Shown: positions 34,940 through 46,474 of the stretch, one piece after another
Numbering within the stretch: the first letter of the stretch is position 1
Layout of the letters: each line of letters starts with the position of its first letter
Origin: Leptodactylus fallax
Taxonomy: Eukaryota; Chordata; Amphibia; Anura; Leptodactylidae
Direction: 5' to 3'
Length of the DNA stretch: 64,000 nt
Assembly (NCBI GenBank): GCA_947044405.1
Contig: CAMRHE010000011.1
Coordinates: 7,918,501-7,982,500 of the forward strand
The notes under the pieces: generated by a model
Seen by the model: only the letters and a program-made list of their open reading frames with translations
Database searches by the model: none
What the model was told of the DNA's origin: nothing
Program-made: the position numbers and the translations under genes

Positions 34940-36097
34940 TATAAAAAAACAAAATAAAAACTTATTTATAGAAACAGGTACATTCATAACATGAGGGCTG
35001 TTTCCCCATCATACAGGGGGAGGAATAGGAAAGCTGGGTACGTAGAAGAGGATGTAAGAAATGGGAGGGAGAAAAACAGATGAAGGAGGCAAGTAGAGGT
35101 AGAAGAGCAGTATAGCTAGGGAGGCTAAAAGTGAGGAGCACAAGTCTCAGAGAGGGCCAATAGTAAGAGCCCCCAAATCTATGTGGGAGTGTGGTAGGCA
35201 AGAGACAAGTCTGGGTTATGAGAAGTGGTATTAAGTGGTAAGTAAGCCAGGGCACATTCAGGACCAAAATAGGAGAGTGGTGAGAGGTGATGTGAGTGGG
35301 GATATGAAAAGCAGGTATGAATAACAAAGGGCTAAACCAGTTAAACATAATAAAAATACAGTTATAATGAGGAGCAGCCCAATATGAATTGGTCACCTGG
35401 TGATTAGCAGCTCAGGCTGGGTGGGAAGAGAGGGTTGCCGTAAGAGGGGGGATGAGCCTGGCTTAATTCTGCGGTTTTAGAAGGTGGGTCAGCTTCATCC
35501 TCTGAGGAGGAGTCAGAGGCGAGGAGCAGCTGGTCCTGTTCTGCAATATGTGGAGGGGAGTGAACTAGTGATTTTTTAGTGGGGGGTTTACTCCCCAGTC
35601 AGTGTTTCATGGATATCGTGGCTTGGGGGCCCCAACGTTCCCAAACGGTGGTGGCGTGAATGGGGCAAGGAAGGGGGGAGTGCCAAGAAGGTAATGCCAG
35701 AGGGTCTCCTTGTGTGAGTTTGCATATTGTTGCTACAAGGATGCCCGTGGGATGTTGGGACAAGGTAGCCGCTGCTCGTACGCGCCATGCGGGTAGGAGA
35801 AGGAGGAGGCCGATGTCTGATGCCGGGTACTTACCGGATGCAGGAAGGAGCTGAAGCATCTTCAGTTGTGGAGGTCTGAGGGTCAGGAACTTGATCGGCG
35901 TTCACTGGAGCCAGGAGAGGTGAGGCAATGTCACATAGCGGGGAGGCTGAGATATCCGAGCCGGCATCGCTATCGGCATAGCTGGGAGAGTCAGCTAATG
36001 GTCGGAAAAAGTTAGACTTCCTTAGCTTTGTTTAGAGGGCTCAGAGCGGAGGTCACTTCAGATGCGTCCTAGCTAGTACATGCCAGGCCACGCCCCC
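34940..36097 (-). pseudogene. L1-like 5' region: 5' UTR, ORF1 start and inter-ORF DNA
   Basis: Starts on the minus strand at 36097 with a GGGGGCGTGGCC block typical of an L1 5' end. It contains short unrelated-looking frames (such as 35599-35859) and a pyrimidine-rich minus strand at 34962-35396. The conserved ORF1 coiled-coil and RNA-binding part is missing, so this copy is internally deleted. Confidence 0.45.
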
Positions 36098-36129
36098 AAC
36101 TCCTCCCCTTTCAACCCCAGTAATTATAA

Positions 36130-38262
36130 GTGAACTATTTTGAATTTTATTGATGTTGAGATGAATTGGATCTCGAGGAGAGCCACCACACCAGGATTAG
36201 AAGATCTTCCAGGCTTTCTGGTATATGACCGGAGTTACAGGTTTCCTGCTAGACACGAGAGTTCTTATCACTTTCTCAGAAAGTTCCCTGGCTTTCAGAG
36301 TCTCCTCTTTAGTAGCTAGGCTGCCACGTGGAGTTTCAGGGATCTAGAAGGAGAATCGGTCACTGAGAGAGAAGGTCTTTGGTGAAGGGAATGTCCCTAT
36401 TACTCGAAGTTTGTTGATCAAACCAAACCAACTTCTCTTCAGCCACAAGGGAGCTATCAGAATTAGAGTAACTGGCTCTGAACTGACCTCTTTAAGGGCT
36501 CACAGAATCAAGGAAATAGGAGGAAAGGCATGTGCTAGCTGATAATCCCAGACATGGGCTAGCACACCTATTCCTTCTGCTGAATCCTTTGGGTTGAATG
36601 AAAAGAATGGAGGCACTTTGTAATTTGTTTGAGAGGCGAAGAGGTCCACTTGAGGCAGACCGTATCTGTATCTGTAGAAAAGCCTGATATGCTAGGCTCC
36701 ATTCTCCTGGATGTACATCTCTCTAACTGAGATAATTGCCTTGGAAGTTTTCCAATTCCTTTAGATGGACTGCAGATAAAGAGAAGATGTTCTGCCCAGT
36801 AGATGAATTGAGCCAGCAGCTAAAGTTTCTTACCTTTTGTGCCTCCTTGGTGATGAACAAAGGAACCTTGTCATGTTGTCTGAATATAGACATACATATT
36901 TCCCTTTGACCAATGATTGCAAATGACTGCCTTCAGTTCTTGGCCAACTTCTAGGTACCAGTGACCTTGAAAGTTGTGTTGGTCTGTATAAACCCCCAAC
37001 CTTTCTTGCTGGCATATGCTGTGAGAGACATGGAAGTACTCAGGTCCCATTGGATCCCTTAATCCAAGTTCTTTAGAGTTAACCACCAGTTCAGTGTTTT
37101 TACCTGGAAAGTTAGAGTTATTTTCTTCTCTAGTGTCAATGGTCTCCTGTCCCATGAGGAAAGAATTAGATACTGAAGTTTACAGGAGTGAGTTTGACTC
37201 CAAGAAACAGCTGGAATGCAGGCCATCATAGAACCTAGAACTGACATGGCATCATGAGGAGATACCAGAGTCTTCTTTTGGAATGAAGATATTTTGTGAA
37301 CCAGAGATGTCTTCTCCTGGGGTAAGAAGGAGGTTTGTTTTTAGAGTAGGATCCCCAAAAATTTAGTTCTGGTGGAGAGAATCAAGTTCAGCTTGGCACA
37401 GTTTGTAATCTAGTCTAGATCCTTAAAGATTTTTCTGGTTTTTTGGCAGATGGCCCTTGATAACCAGCAATGATGGACCTATTATTAATATATTGTCTAG
37501 ATAGGGTACAATATTTATGTCCTGTTGTCTCAGGAAAGCAATAACCTCAGCCATGATTTTTGTGAAGATCCGAGGTGAGGAGCTGAACCCAAATGGAAGG
37601 GAGGAAAATTGGTAATGAATTAGGTGCATATTACTGCAAACCATAGAAACTTTTGACAAGCTGAATGGATTGGGATGTGATATGCATCATGTGAGTCTAT
37701 TGCTGTCATCAGCAATCCTTTCCCTATTAGAGGTGTTGTTAATCAGATTCCATCTTGAGACAAATTTGTTTAAAGGCTTCAATTTATGATGGCACAAAAG
37801 GTTCTGTTTGGCTTCTTCGTCAGAAAATGACTTGAGTAGTGACCCTGGCCTCTTTCGTGGGATGGTACCTGTACAATAACTTGTACGTTGAGAAGTTTCT
37901 TGATGCTGAGACGGATTTCCTGATGAAGCAAAAGATGTGTGATGTTTGTCATCACAAATCTGGATGGGTTTGGCAGAAAATTTTATCCTGTAACATTCTA
38001 TCCTGAATGGTGTTTAGAATCCACATTTGAAATGATCTTTTGCCACTCATGGCAATAACGCAAGTTCTTTCCTTCCACTGCGACATCATTGGGTATCCTT
38101 GGACTGGCAAAAAGGGGGGACAAAGATGTTTTTACCCTTCCCACTTTTGGCATAGCTCCATCTGCCAGTTTTTTCTTTGTCATGAAAGTCCTGAGATTAG
38201 GACCTGAAGGGATGAAAGGAAGACTCTTGAAGTTTTGGTTCAAATAGAGTCTGCTTTTTGTC
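36130..38262 (-). pseudogene. DIRS-like pol remnant: RT, RNase H, start of tyrosine recombinase
   Basis: The reverse transcriptase is clearest at 37659-37423: YQFSSLPFGFSSSPRIFTK, then VPYLDNILIIGPS, where the catalytic YLDD reads YLDN. Upstream traces (LNKFVSRWNL, near 37770) belong to the same domain. RNase H traces run 37160-36650: QGHWYLEVGQELKAV, VHHQGGTKGKK and AEHLLFICSPSKGIGKLP..LSQ. The stretch 36330-36150 (ARELSEKVIRTLVSSRKPVT, then YQKAWKIF) resembles the N-terminal DNA-binding part of a DIRS tyrosine recombinase, but its catalytic domain is absent. Stops and frameshifts throughout. DIRS elements integrate by the recombinase rather than by an integrase. Confidence 0.75.
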
Positions 38263-38268
38263 CGTAGC

Positions 38269-38976
38269 TGTCACATACTGACCATCCTAGTACATGATGT
38301 GGGTGCGGCTGTCATGGGTCAATTCATTCCATTCACTCAATCTTGCACTCATCCTTCACTCAGGCTGAAAATTGAGAGTAAATTGCACCCCAACACAGAC
38401 CATGCACCATGAACCACCAATTCTATTCAGAATCAGGATCAATAGAAATTCCAGACATACAATACTGTTCCCAGCTGTCAGACGCAAACACACTTCAAAA
38501 AGATAATGGGTTCATAGAGCACACACAAAGTATCATCAAATTTAGCGCTATATATAAAAAAAAAAGACAAATAAAAGAAGACAGACAAGCAAACAGGTTT
38601 AAAATAAAAGGAGAAACGCAGAATAAACCTAATAACCTAGAGTCCTTTTGGTTCCATGGAGCTTGGAGGATCTCTTTTGATGGAATAGGCACACCTAGCT
38701 CACTGGCCCCAAGATGTAACACAGGCTCCCAGGTATCTACAGCCTCTTGTAAGGTGAAGCTCATGGCTTGTGGTTAGCTACTGTTGCTGCCAGAGTGCTC
38801 CCTTCTTTCCCCTTCCACTTTGAACAAGCTGATAAATGGTTGTGCCTTGGAAAAAGGGATACTCCACAGATGGCCATTAAGTCATTGTCTAGTCACAACT
38901 TCTTATGCCTGACTCCCCAAGAAGTCGTAAAGCAATAAAACCTTATTTGGCAGTATACCCCCCCCCTCCCCGTTAC
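38269..38976 (+). repeat. LTR-like insertion within the DIRS element
   Basis: A 708-bp block running TGTCACATAC...CCGTTACA, with AATAAAA about 40 bp before its right end. It separates the DIRS gag and pol traces. No coding and no clear target duplication, so solo LTR is a guess. Confidence 0.4.
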
Positions 38977-39099
38977 ATTACTTGTATACACACAGACCAA
39001 TGCAATGCACTGACGACACATGCATAAACACTGTATTCACTAGGGATACATACATGAACAATATAACAATAAGTAGGCTCCTTTCCAGTAGCTTTTTCT

Positions 39100-39760
39100 A
39101 GAATTTTTTTCTAATTCAGATCAAAACACATGGGTGCCTATAAAAGGAATAGTAAAAAGATGGGTTTTTCAGATGTTATCTCACAGAGCCTTTCTAACTG
39201 AGTTAGTCAAGGCGACTCCTCAAGCTGCAACCTGTACAGAGTCTGCCGATGCATTAACTGAAAACCCATTGGACTGCAAAATTTAAGAGTAGTGAAGCTA
39301 GGATGTCTTCCCTAGTAGTTCCTTTATTTAAATAGCTTTTAAGTTGGTTAAGGCAATAAAACATCAACCAGGCCACACAGGTAGAAGAAATAGTTGCTTT
39401 AAGGAGGATTACTGAGGTATCCCCAAGATCGTTTCAGGACACTCTCATCCTTACAGTCCATAGGATTCTAAAGCTGAAATGAACCTCAACCACGATGAGG
39501 GTCTTCTTCCTCACTCTAGCTCCCTGCATCCACCTTGGGAAGGTCCTCCCACATTTTGACAGATTCCTCAAATGGAAAGCATTGTTTCATTTCAGCTGAC
39601 ATATTCAGTTTCTTTTCCAGGTCTGACCATTCCTGTTTAATAAGGTTTTTAAGATTTTCATGCACAGTAAAAACTTGTTTTTTCTTTGTCCCCAGACCCT
39701 CAAACATCTCATCTTCTATGGTTTTGACCTCCTGAACTTCCTCTATACCCATAGTGCTCC
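39100..39760 (-). pseudogene. DIRS-like gag remnant
   Basis: The 78-codon minus-strand frame 39752-39516 reads VHENLKNLIKQEWSDLEKKL, then CFPFEES..WEDLPKVDA. This pattern (LI..EW.....  YPFEE....W..LPKVD) is characteristic of the Gag-like ORF1 of vertebrate DIRS elements. Further traces follow after stops (NPMDCKDESVLKRSW, near 39470). The product is a presumed nucleic-acid-binding structural protein. The LTR-like block at 38269-38976 lies between it and pol. Confidence 0.7.
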
Positions 39761-39969
39761 TTACTGAAAGTAGGAGCTAATCAATCTGGTCTGAGAAAAA
39801 ATAATGTTTCTCAGTTGAATGTGAAGGAGTTACAACTTTAACTAGATTGCTCACAAGAGAGGTTAGGTCGGGCTTAGATTCTGAGACTGGGTTTGATAGT
39901 AGTTCTGATTTGCATTTTTTTGGGTAAAGGCAAAGTTACCGTCACAGAATCAGGAGAAAGGGAGGCAAG

Positions 39970-40990
39970 CAGAAGCGTAGCTAGGGGTTCAGCACAGGGG
40001 ATATGAACCTGTCCAAGTTGGACCCCAATTTAGGTATACTGATATTATCACTATACGGTGACCGTATAGTGATATATATTGACTCTACACAGGGCTCTGC
40101 AGACAATTTAGGTGAATACAGGGCAGTAACATTTAGTGACTTACAGGTGACGTCTCTGCCTAATCGTTCATATTCCTCTTTCATCTGGACCACCATGACC
40201 ATTTCTTCCAGTCTCTGTAAAGTTTGCAGCACAGACATCTTTGGCTCCTTACTTTTCCAAGCACCTTACCGACATTCTCCTTACCTGCACACCCATCCAA
40301 CTGCTACCCCCAATTATAAAATATAGTGCATCTTTAAATTAATAACTTCCCGGTGTACCCCCTTTAAATAGTGCCCCTTATTAATAATGCCCCAGGCATT
40401 TCCTAATTAAAAGGTAAACAAAAGGTAAAAAAAAATTGTGTGGTTCCAATACCTGGGACCCCCAGTATCAGTTGTTTGAATGAACTGTGGTACCTGTGTA
40501 TGCGCCGTGACACCTTCTCTGTTTACATAGTGTCATTCATGTCATAGCGGCCATGTAATGTAACTACAGCCTCGTCCTATACATGTTTATGTGACAAGAC
40601 TGTAATTATATCACACGATCACTATAAACAGACAATGTGTGATATAAACAGGTACCATGGCCCCTTTATACTGCTGATCAGTGGGGAATCACTTATCTCT
40701 TATTGATGATCTATTCTGAGGATAGATCATCGATAAAAATGAGCTGGAAAACTCCTTAAGGCTAAGGCGCCACGTGGCGTCCAGCAACAAAAAAGCGATG
40801 CGGGAAAAAGCACAGTGGCGACGCATCGCAGTTCTTCCCGCAGCGCTTTGCACAGAAAGTTCGCAGAGCTTTCCTCTACAGACTTTCTGCTTCAATTTTA
40901 TCTATAGGGAAACCACCTGCTTTTCTGTAGGTATTCTGCAATTTCCGAAACCGCGACTGTTTTTGAGGTGTGGAACACATATGCGTTCCA
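39970..40990. mobile_element. hAT-like non-autonomous element, copy 1, right end lost
   Basis: The left end CAGAAGCGTAGCTAGGGG and the following 780 bp match 43753-44113 plus 51540-52160 of the second copy, except for the inner hAT. A TTAAGGCTAAGG-type MITE is present at the same internal point in both copies. The right terminus and target duplication were not found, so it is probably truncated near 40990. Confidence 0.65.
40754..40960. repeat. TTAAGGCTAAGG MITE fragment
   Basis: Same junction (CTCCTTAAGGCTAAGG) as in copy 2 at 52165. The interior differs, and the right end is missing. Confidence 0.5.
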
Positions 40991-41290
40991 AATAGAGGAG
41001 GGGTGTCAGCCCTGCACCGGAAGTCCATCACATGCTGGAAATGTGTCATAGATGCCATCTGGAACACACACGGATGTCGGGCATGCAGAACGTGAGGAAG
41101 AGTCTGGGAGATCAGAAGGTGACTGAAGCCTGTGTTCGCCCACTCCCAGCATTCCAACATCGCCAGAGGGAACAGGACTTTGATGGCTGAGGAAGGCAGG
41201 CCGGCAGCGAGCAAAAATTTCATTAAAAGCGAGACAGATGTCCAGCACCTTTCTGCCCATGCCCCAATAGGGACAGGAAATCACTAGGGT
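40991..41290 (-). other. Probable DIRS leader region
   Basis: Lies between the hAT-like copy and the right DIRS terminal repeat. The minus strand has open but unrecognised frames (such as 41223-40876). By position it would be the DIRS 5' leader/gag start. Confidence 0.3.
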
Positions 41291-41294
41291 TGGA

Positions 41295-41392
41295 AGAGCA
41301 AGAGTTCCCTTTTTAAATCTTTTTCTGTTCCTATTAGGTCATGGGGTTGATACTCCTGTGGTGCTGTCATGAAGGATGACTAGGGAAAAAAA
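41295..41392 (-). repeat. DIRS inverted terminal repeat, right copy
   Basis: The inverse of this block reads ATCCTTCATGACAGCACCAC, CCCATGACCTAATAGGAAC and AACTCTTGCTCTTCCAACCC, aligning base for base in large part with 30624-30717 and 36098-36120. Confidence 0.75.
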
Positions 41393-41399
41393 AAAACAT

Positions 41400-42250
41400 G
41401 AGGCTAATGCCAGTAAACAATTATATTGCTGGTGAAATGTTCTCTCCTCTAGACGTAGAGTATGTCCCCTTGTCATTGTCACTGGCCTCAATAGAAAGTT
41501 CCTTGTTCTGTCCCTTCATGTATTTGTACATTGTTATTAGATCTCACTGTAGACTTCTTTTTTCTAAACTGAATAACCCCAAGTTTGTTAATCTGTCATT
41601 ATCATCAATCCACCCATTCTCCTAATTATCTTGGTTGCCTTTATCTGCTCTATCTCTAGTTCAATTGTGATCTTATAAAAAGACACAACTATGTTCTTGT
41701 CATGAGAATCTATAGCTCTTTTGATGCACCCCATAATTTTGTTTGCCTTGGCAGCAGCTGCCTGGCACTGGTCACTAAATGTAAGCTTACTGTCCATCAA
41801 AATCCCCAAGTCTTTTTCAGTGGCAGTCTTACCCAGTAATTTACTATTAAGTACATAATCATACATTTTATTTCTTCCACCAAAATGTATAACATTACAT
41901 TAAACTTTATTTGCCAAATCTACCCTAATGCTTTCATCTTCCCTATATCCCCCTGTAATATTCTACTATCCTCCTTGGTTTTTATTACTTTACAGAGTTT
42001 TGTATCATCTGCTAATGTGTAAGCCCTGTACTTGGTCATTACTAAACATATTAAAAAGATAAGGATCCAATACTGACCTCTGTGGCACCCCACTGGAAAC
42101 TGATCCAGTCTGAGTATTTCCCATTAAAAAGCACCCTCTGTTTCCTATCACTGAGCCAGATATGAAACTTTGTATACCAAACTTTTATGTGGTACAGTAT
42201 CAAAAGCCTTTGAAAAGTCCAGATAAACCATGTCTACCGCATTACCTTTT
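41400..42250 (-). pseudogene. CR1-like LINE reverse transcriptase remnant
   Basis: Minus-strand motifs in order: YLDFSKAFDTVPH (motif A, near 42220), SGVPQRS (motif B, SGVPQGS with Gly to Arg, near 42090) and LADDTKL (motif C, near 42010). An open 92-codon piece (41866-41588) follows, with KDLGILMDSKLTFSDQC and AAAKANKIMGCIKR, the characteristic C-terminal region of CR1-clade enzymes. Stops and frameshifts elsewhere. This LINE type primes on target DNA and leaves short 3' tandem tails. Its probable 3' end is at 30535-30612, on the far side of the DIRS element. Confidence 0.8.
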
Positions 42251-42589
42251 CTATTTATATGCTCTTTTCTAAACATAATGTACCCCTGTATATTTGCAGC
42301 CTAGTCATAGCTAGAGTCTAGCCTTGTTTCACTTATCCCTGCAATCTCATATTTCTCTTCCAACATTATCACTTCTAGTTCCTCCATCAGTGAGACTTCT
42401 GACTTTAGTATACATGCATTTTATGTGTTTTTCCTTATCCCTACTCTTCCTCTACCTACTGACTGTTCTCACGCAACCCCTTGCTCCATCAACAGTTACA
42501 TTACTTAGCCCTTGTTCATGTCTATACTATCTTGCCCTTTATATCTATTATTGCCCTCCCCCAACTCCCTAGTTTAATCACTCTTCTAA

Positions 42590-43440
42590 CCCTCTAGCCA
42601 TATTCTCACCCAGCACAGCTGCACCCTTCCCCATTTAGGTGCAGCCCATTCCTATCATAGAACCTTTAGCCCACAGTAAAGGCAGCTCAGCTCTCCCAGA
42701 ACCCAAACCCCTTCTTCCTACACCAGTTCTTGAGTCACTTGTCTACCTCTCTAATCTCCCACTGCTTCTCCTGTGTGGCCTGTGTTACAGATTGTATTTC
42801 TGAAAATACCACCTTTGATGTTTTTGCCTTCAGCTTGTGTCCTAGATCCCTGAATTTTTTAAGCACCTTCCAGATACCTCTAGCTTTGTCATTTGTGCCA
42901 ATGAGCACCATGATCACTGGATCCTGGTTGCCAATAAGCTATCAACCCAATCTGCAATGTGTCGAACTCGAGCACCAGGAATGCTACACACTGTTCCATG
43001 ATCCCAGTCTTTGTGGCAGATTACCCTGTCTGTTCCCTTAATAATTGAATCCCCAACTACCAGCATCTGTCTGGCCTGCCCTGCACATCTATTCCCCTTC
43101 TTACTAGAGCAGACATTCCCCTGGCAGTGAGAGGAAATGTCTTGATGCAGAAATATCTTGCTGCAGCAGTGTTACTCCTATACTAACATCCCACTCATCT
43201 GCCAATTTAGCAAATTTGTTGGGGTGTGCCATTTCAGGACTAACCTCTATGACATTCTTCTCTCTACCCCGCTGCTTTCAACTGTCACCCAGGTAGTTGC
43301 CTCCAGTTCCTACACCTCCTTGCTACCATCCCCCTCTGCACTTAGCCCAGAGTCCCTGCTGTGTGAGCAACAAACTCCTTTTCACTTTATCAATGAATCT
43401 CAGTCTTGCAACTTGCTCATTTAGATCCAGAATCTTGGCT
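42590..43440 (-). pseudogene. CR1-like ORF1 with SGNH-esterase-type domain, broken
   Basis: Minus strand traces: VVGDSIIKGTDRVICHKDWD (near 43060), with the GDS nucleophile motif; PGARVRHIADWVDSLLA (near 42960); and an open 60-codon piece (42917-42735), MIMVLIGTNDKARGIWKVLK, with the GTND motif, then LGHKLKAKTSKVVFSEI. A DGLHLN-like catalytic His block lies near 42640. These four blocks are the SGNH hydrolase motifs reported for ORF1 of CR1-type LINEs. Several stops interrupt them. RT follows at 42250 after a deletion. The esterase role in transposition is not settled. Confidence 0.7.
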
Positions 43441-43744
43441 TCCAAATGTGCAAGGTGCTTACACATCAAATGGCTGTTTCTTTTTTTGTTTTTGTTTTCA
43501 TTTTTTTTCTGAAGTCCCTGAATCTAAAGTCACTTAATGTTAAGTGACACTGAAAACAAAAAAAAACATTTAGTATCAAAACACACTCACCAGCTCATAC
43601 TTGCTTTATCAGTTTACTTTAAAAGCTGCCCTCAGATGTACATGCTGCAGCAAATGATTCCTCTGGCTGCAAAGGGCTAGCACACACCAATCAGAAGTAA
43701 TTTATTCCCTCTTTATTAGGTAACCACAACCCCAGCTGGTTACC
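43441..43744. other. Non-coding, T-rich run then unassigned DNA
   Basis: 43480-43510 is T-rich. Nothing else recognised before the hAT-like target duplication. Confidence 0.4.
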
Positions 43745-44529
43745 TGTGCAGCCAGAGGCGTAGCTTGGGGTTCAGCACAGGGGGGGCAAAAATGTCCAAG
43801 TGGGCCCCCAACTTAGGTATACCCATATTATCACTATACGGTGACAGTATAGTGATATATATCGGCTCTATACAGGGCTCTGCAGACCATTTAGGTGAAT
43901 ACAGTGCAGTAACATTTAGTGACTTTCTGGTGACGTCTCTGACTAATCGTTCACATTTCCCGTCTCTTCCATATGGTCCGCCATGACCACTTTTTTCAAC
44001 CTCTGTAAAGTTTGCAGCACAGACATCTTTGGTTCCTTACTTCTCCAGGCACCTGACCCACATTGTCACCTGCACACCCATCCTGTTGCTACCCCAATTG
44101 TAAAACATATAACTAGAGATAAGCGAATTTCTCAAAAGTTCGATTCGGCACTTCTATTCGACGTTCCAAAAAAATTTGCTTCGATCCGAATTACTTCGCG
44201 GCGAATATTGCTAAAAAGCTCCTATTTCCTAGCTTCAGAGAGCCTGTATAGTGGAGTAGAACACTGTGCCTTGCAGTAACACACATAGGGAGCCTACTGT
44301 GGTAGTCAAACAATACTGTGAGTCCGAATGACACGCACATGACAGGCGTCACTCTTAGAACCAACTAACTCAAGTGTGAACTCAGCCTTACAGGTCCATG
44401 TTACTGCCAGGTAGAACGAACCATACAGAGACCCAACATCCTACTGTAGAGTGAAAGAGCGCACTCCTTTTACACCCTCGTTTGCAGATTCCACATAGAT
44501 GTCTACAGAGTGGCAAGGCAACATAATGT

Positions 44530-44783
44530 GGAGTTAGCAGCAGCATGAGGATACCATACAGTGACCCAGTGGAAGTGGCATTAGGAGGACATACAGTGAC
44601 CCAGTGGCTGCGGCATGAGGAGGACATACAGTGACCCAGCAGTGGCAGCGGCATGAGGAGGGCATACAGTGACCCAGTGGCTGAGGCATGAGGAGGGCAT
44701 ACAGTGACCCAGTGGCAGCAGCATGAGGAGTACATAGAGTGACCCAGTGGGAAGCAGCATGAGGAGGACATACAGTGACCCAG
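44530..44783. repeat. ~35-bp minisatellite inside hAT
   Basis: About seven copies of a unit reading GCATGAGGAGGACATACAG + TGACCCAGTGGCAGCG, with small length changes. It keeps several frames open on both strands, none of which looks like a real protein. Confidence 0.75.
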
Positions 44784-44883
44784 TTCCTCTCCTGTGTGAC
44801 TTTGTTCGCCCAGGCAAATGAGGTATAGAACAGCGTGACACCGCTGTGCCCTTCACATGTGGTATGCTGGAGGAGCATACACC

Positions 44884-45000
44884 TTATTTAAAGGTGTTTA
44901 TTAGTGTGGAAACCCTTAAGTAGGACCATATTCGCCATTTTGTTCCCAGTATAAAGTTGCAGGCCATTTATCAATACAGTATTGTCAATAATTCGGAGCC
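44884..45000. repeat. Subterminal inverted repeat of hAT
   Basis: This block is the inverse of 50500-50626 and of its tandem copy 50637-50760: CTTATTTAAAGGTGTTTATTAG, CGCCATTTTGTTCCCAGTAT and CAATACAGTATTGTCAATAA are shared. Such subterminal repeats are commonly transposase-binding regions. Confidence 0.65.
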
Positions 45001-45141
45001 ACTAATCTCTGCCTTTAGCACGCTTTTGTTATAAGTGCTCATTAGTGGGAAAAGAAATAAGAGGCATATTTACCATTCTCTTCAAAGTAGAAAATAACAG
45101 GCCTTTTTACCCTTTGCAATTACGTTTTTTCATTGAACAGT

Positions 45142-45535
45142 ATGTCAGACAGAGAAGCGAGAGGCCATGCACAGGGGAGGGACGCAGGCCTAAATATTTC
45201 TGACACAGACACAGGTCGCAGCAGAGTAAGGGGTGTGGCTGCAGGGGTCAGTTACAGAGGCCTGAGCTCCCAGTTTCAAGTAGCAGTCGTGTCTTGACCA
45301 GCAACCCAACGGTTGTAGACTGGTTGACTCGGTCATCCAATTCATCCCAAGTCACATCAGACACCCCCAGCCAAGAGTCGGTGGGTTCGTCAGACACAAC
45401 CCTTAGTTGGCATGGCCCGGCAGCAGGCCCTGTGCCCTCACCTGTCTTCAACCTGCCTCTGTCCTTTTCTGTTCCCTCAGCTAGAGAAGTACTCTATGCT
45501 GTGGGCTCAGATCCACTGTACAGTAAGGAGGAGGT
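45142..45535 (+). pseudogene. hAT transposase N-terminal extension, broken
   Basis: Opens MSDREARGHAQGRDAGLNIS and meets a stop after about 50 codons. It continues in another frame as SSSRVLTSNPTVVDWLTRSS...PSAREVLYAVGSDPLYSKEE before the L2 insertion. Ser/Thr/Gln-rich, no known domain. A further acidic piece lies at 46225-46470. It may be the N-terminus of the BED transposase or a separate first ORF. Confidence 0.45.
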
Positions 45536-46132
45536 ATTATTATTATTATTGTTTATTTATATAGCATTACATTTGAGGATTTACATACGGTACACAAGAT
45601 ATACAAAACAGATAATACTAACAGTGACCAAATGGCACAGCGGGATACAGGGTGCTGCCCGCAAGGGCTTACAATCTGTGAGGGAAGTAGGAGGTCTTTT
45701 GAGGATCGGAGGTTACGTGTGGGCAGGTAGCGGGAGATTAGGTCGGAGATATATGGAGGGGACAGGTTGTGGATGGCTTTGTATGTCAGCATTATTAATT
45801 TGAACTCTATTCCGTTCAACGGGTAGCCAGTGAAGGGATTGGCAGAGGGGAGCGCCTGATGAAGAACGGGGGGAGAGGTGTATTAAGTGAGCAGAGCAAT
45901 TTAAGGAGGACTGGAGGGGGGCGAGAGTATTTACTGGGAGGCCATGGAGAAGGGTGTTACAGTAGTCTAAGCGGGAGATTATGAGGGCGTGGACTAGCAT
46001 CTTTGTAGTTTCTGGGGTGAGGAAGGAGCGGATTCGATGGATGTTCTTGAGTTGGAGGCGGCAGGAGGTGTTGAGGATTTGGATGTGCAGCTTGAAGGAT
46101 AGGTCAAGGTTATCCCAAGGCAGCGGACCCAT
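45535..46132 (-). pseudogene. L2-like LINE 3' fragment
   Basis: Minus strand: NLDLSFKLHI, CRLQLKNIHRIRSFLTPETT, HALIISRLDYCNTLLHGLP, LHWLPVE, then in a second frame MNGIEFKLIMLTYKAIHNLS and PPYISDLISRYLP. This is the well-known C-terminal region of L2/Rex-type LINE reverse transcriptases. It ends in a (TAA)n-like 3' tail at 45535-45552. It interrupts the hAT. Confidence 0.8.
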
Positions 46133-46474
46133 GGGACAGTCAGCAGCTACTGCTCAGCTAAGATCTGGAGGAGACATCCGCTGCTTCCTCCGGTAGGCGA
46201 GCAAGTAGTGATGAGGAGAGTGGCATGGGAGCTGGTGTTGAGGAGAACATCAGTGAACTGCAGACAGTAGTGGATGACGATGTAGCCGATCATAATTGGG
46301 AGGGGCTTCATCGTCATCAGGGTGGCAGCAGTGGGAGGTCAGGAGATAAACGTGCCCGGGGTAGACCACTCGCTTTGCAGCAGCCTACCTACCTAGAAAG
46401 CAGTGGTGCAGGAGTTCACAGAGGCAGTGGCAGTAGCAGTCATTTAGCCAGGAGTATTGGGGTAAAATCACCTA

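Larger units (their letters stand above)
30718..36097 (-). mobile_element. L1-like LINE, minus strand, with 16-bp target duplication
   Basis: An exact 16-bp duplication AACTCCTCCCCTTTCA flanks the block (30702-30717 and 36098-36113). The 5' end is at 36097 (minus strand GGGGGCGTGGCCTGGC), followed by 5' untranslated/ORF1 start and inter-ORF DNA (36097-34940) and the endonuclease start (33870-33430). The 3' untranslated part ends at 30718 (minus ..AATAAAACTTTATTGA). The middle of ORF1 and most of ORF2 are lost. A plus-strand L1 and an LTR-like block sit inside. Confidence 0.7.
30613..41395 (-). mobile_element. DIRS-like retroelement, minus strand, heavily interrupted
   Basis: Bounded by inverted terminal repeats (30620-30717 continuing at 36098-36135, and 41295-41392). 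Reading right to left: leader, gag-like fragment (39100-39760), reverse transcriptase and RNase H (38262-36650), and the start of a tyrosine recombinase (about 36330-36130). The recombinase catalytic part is missing. Insertions: L1 at 30718-36097, an LTR-like block at 38269-38976, and a hAT-like element from 39970. It lies within a CR1 LINE. Confidence 0.7.

Noticed and set aside
44388..44878. Overlapping minus-strand frames of repeated SSC and GHCM-type residues
   Set aside because: Produced by the ~35-bp minisatellite within the hAT; several frames are open at once.
45855..45870. CTGATGA at 45859 as a hammerhead
   Set aside because: It lies in L2 coding sequence and lacks the GAAA and stem arrangement.
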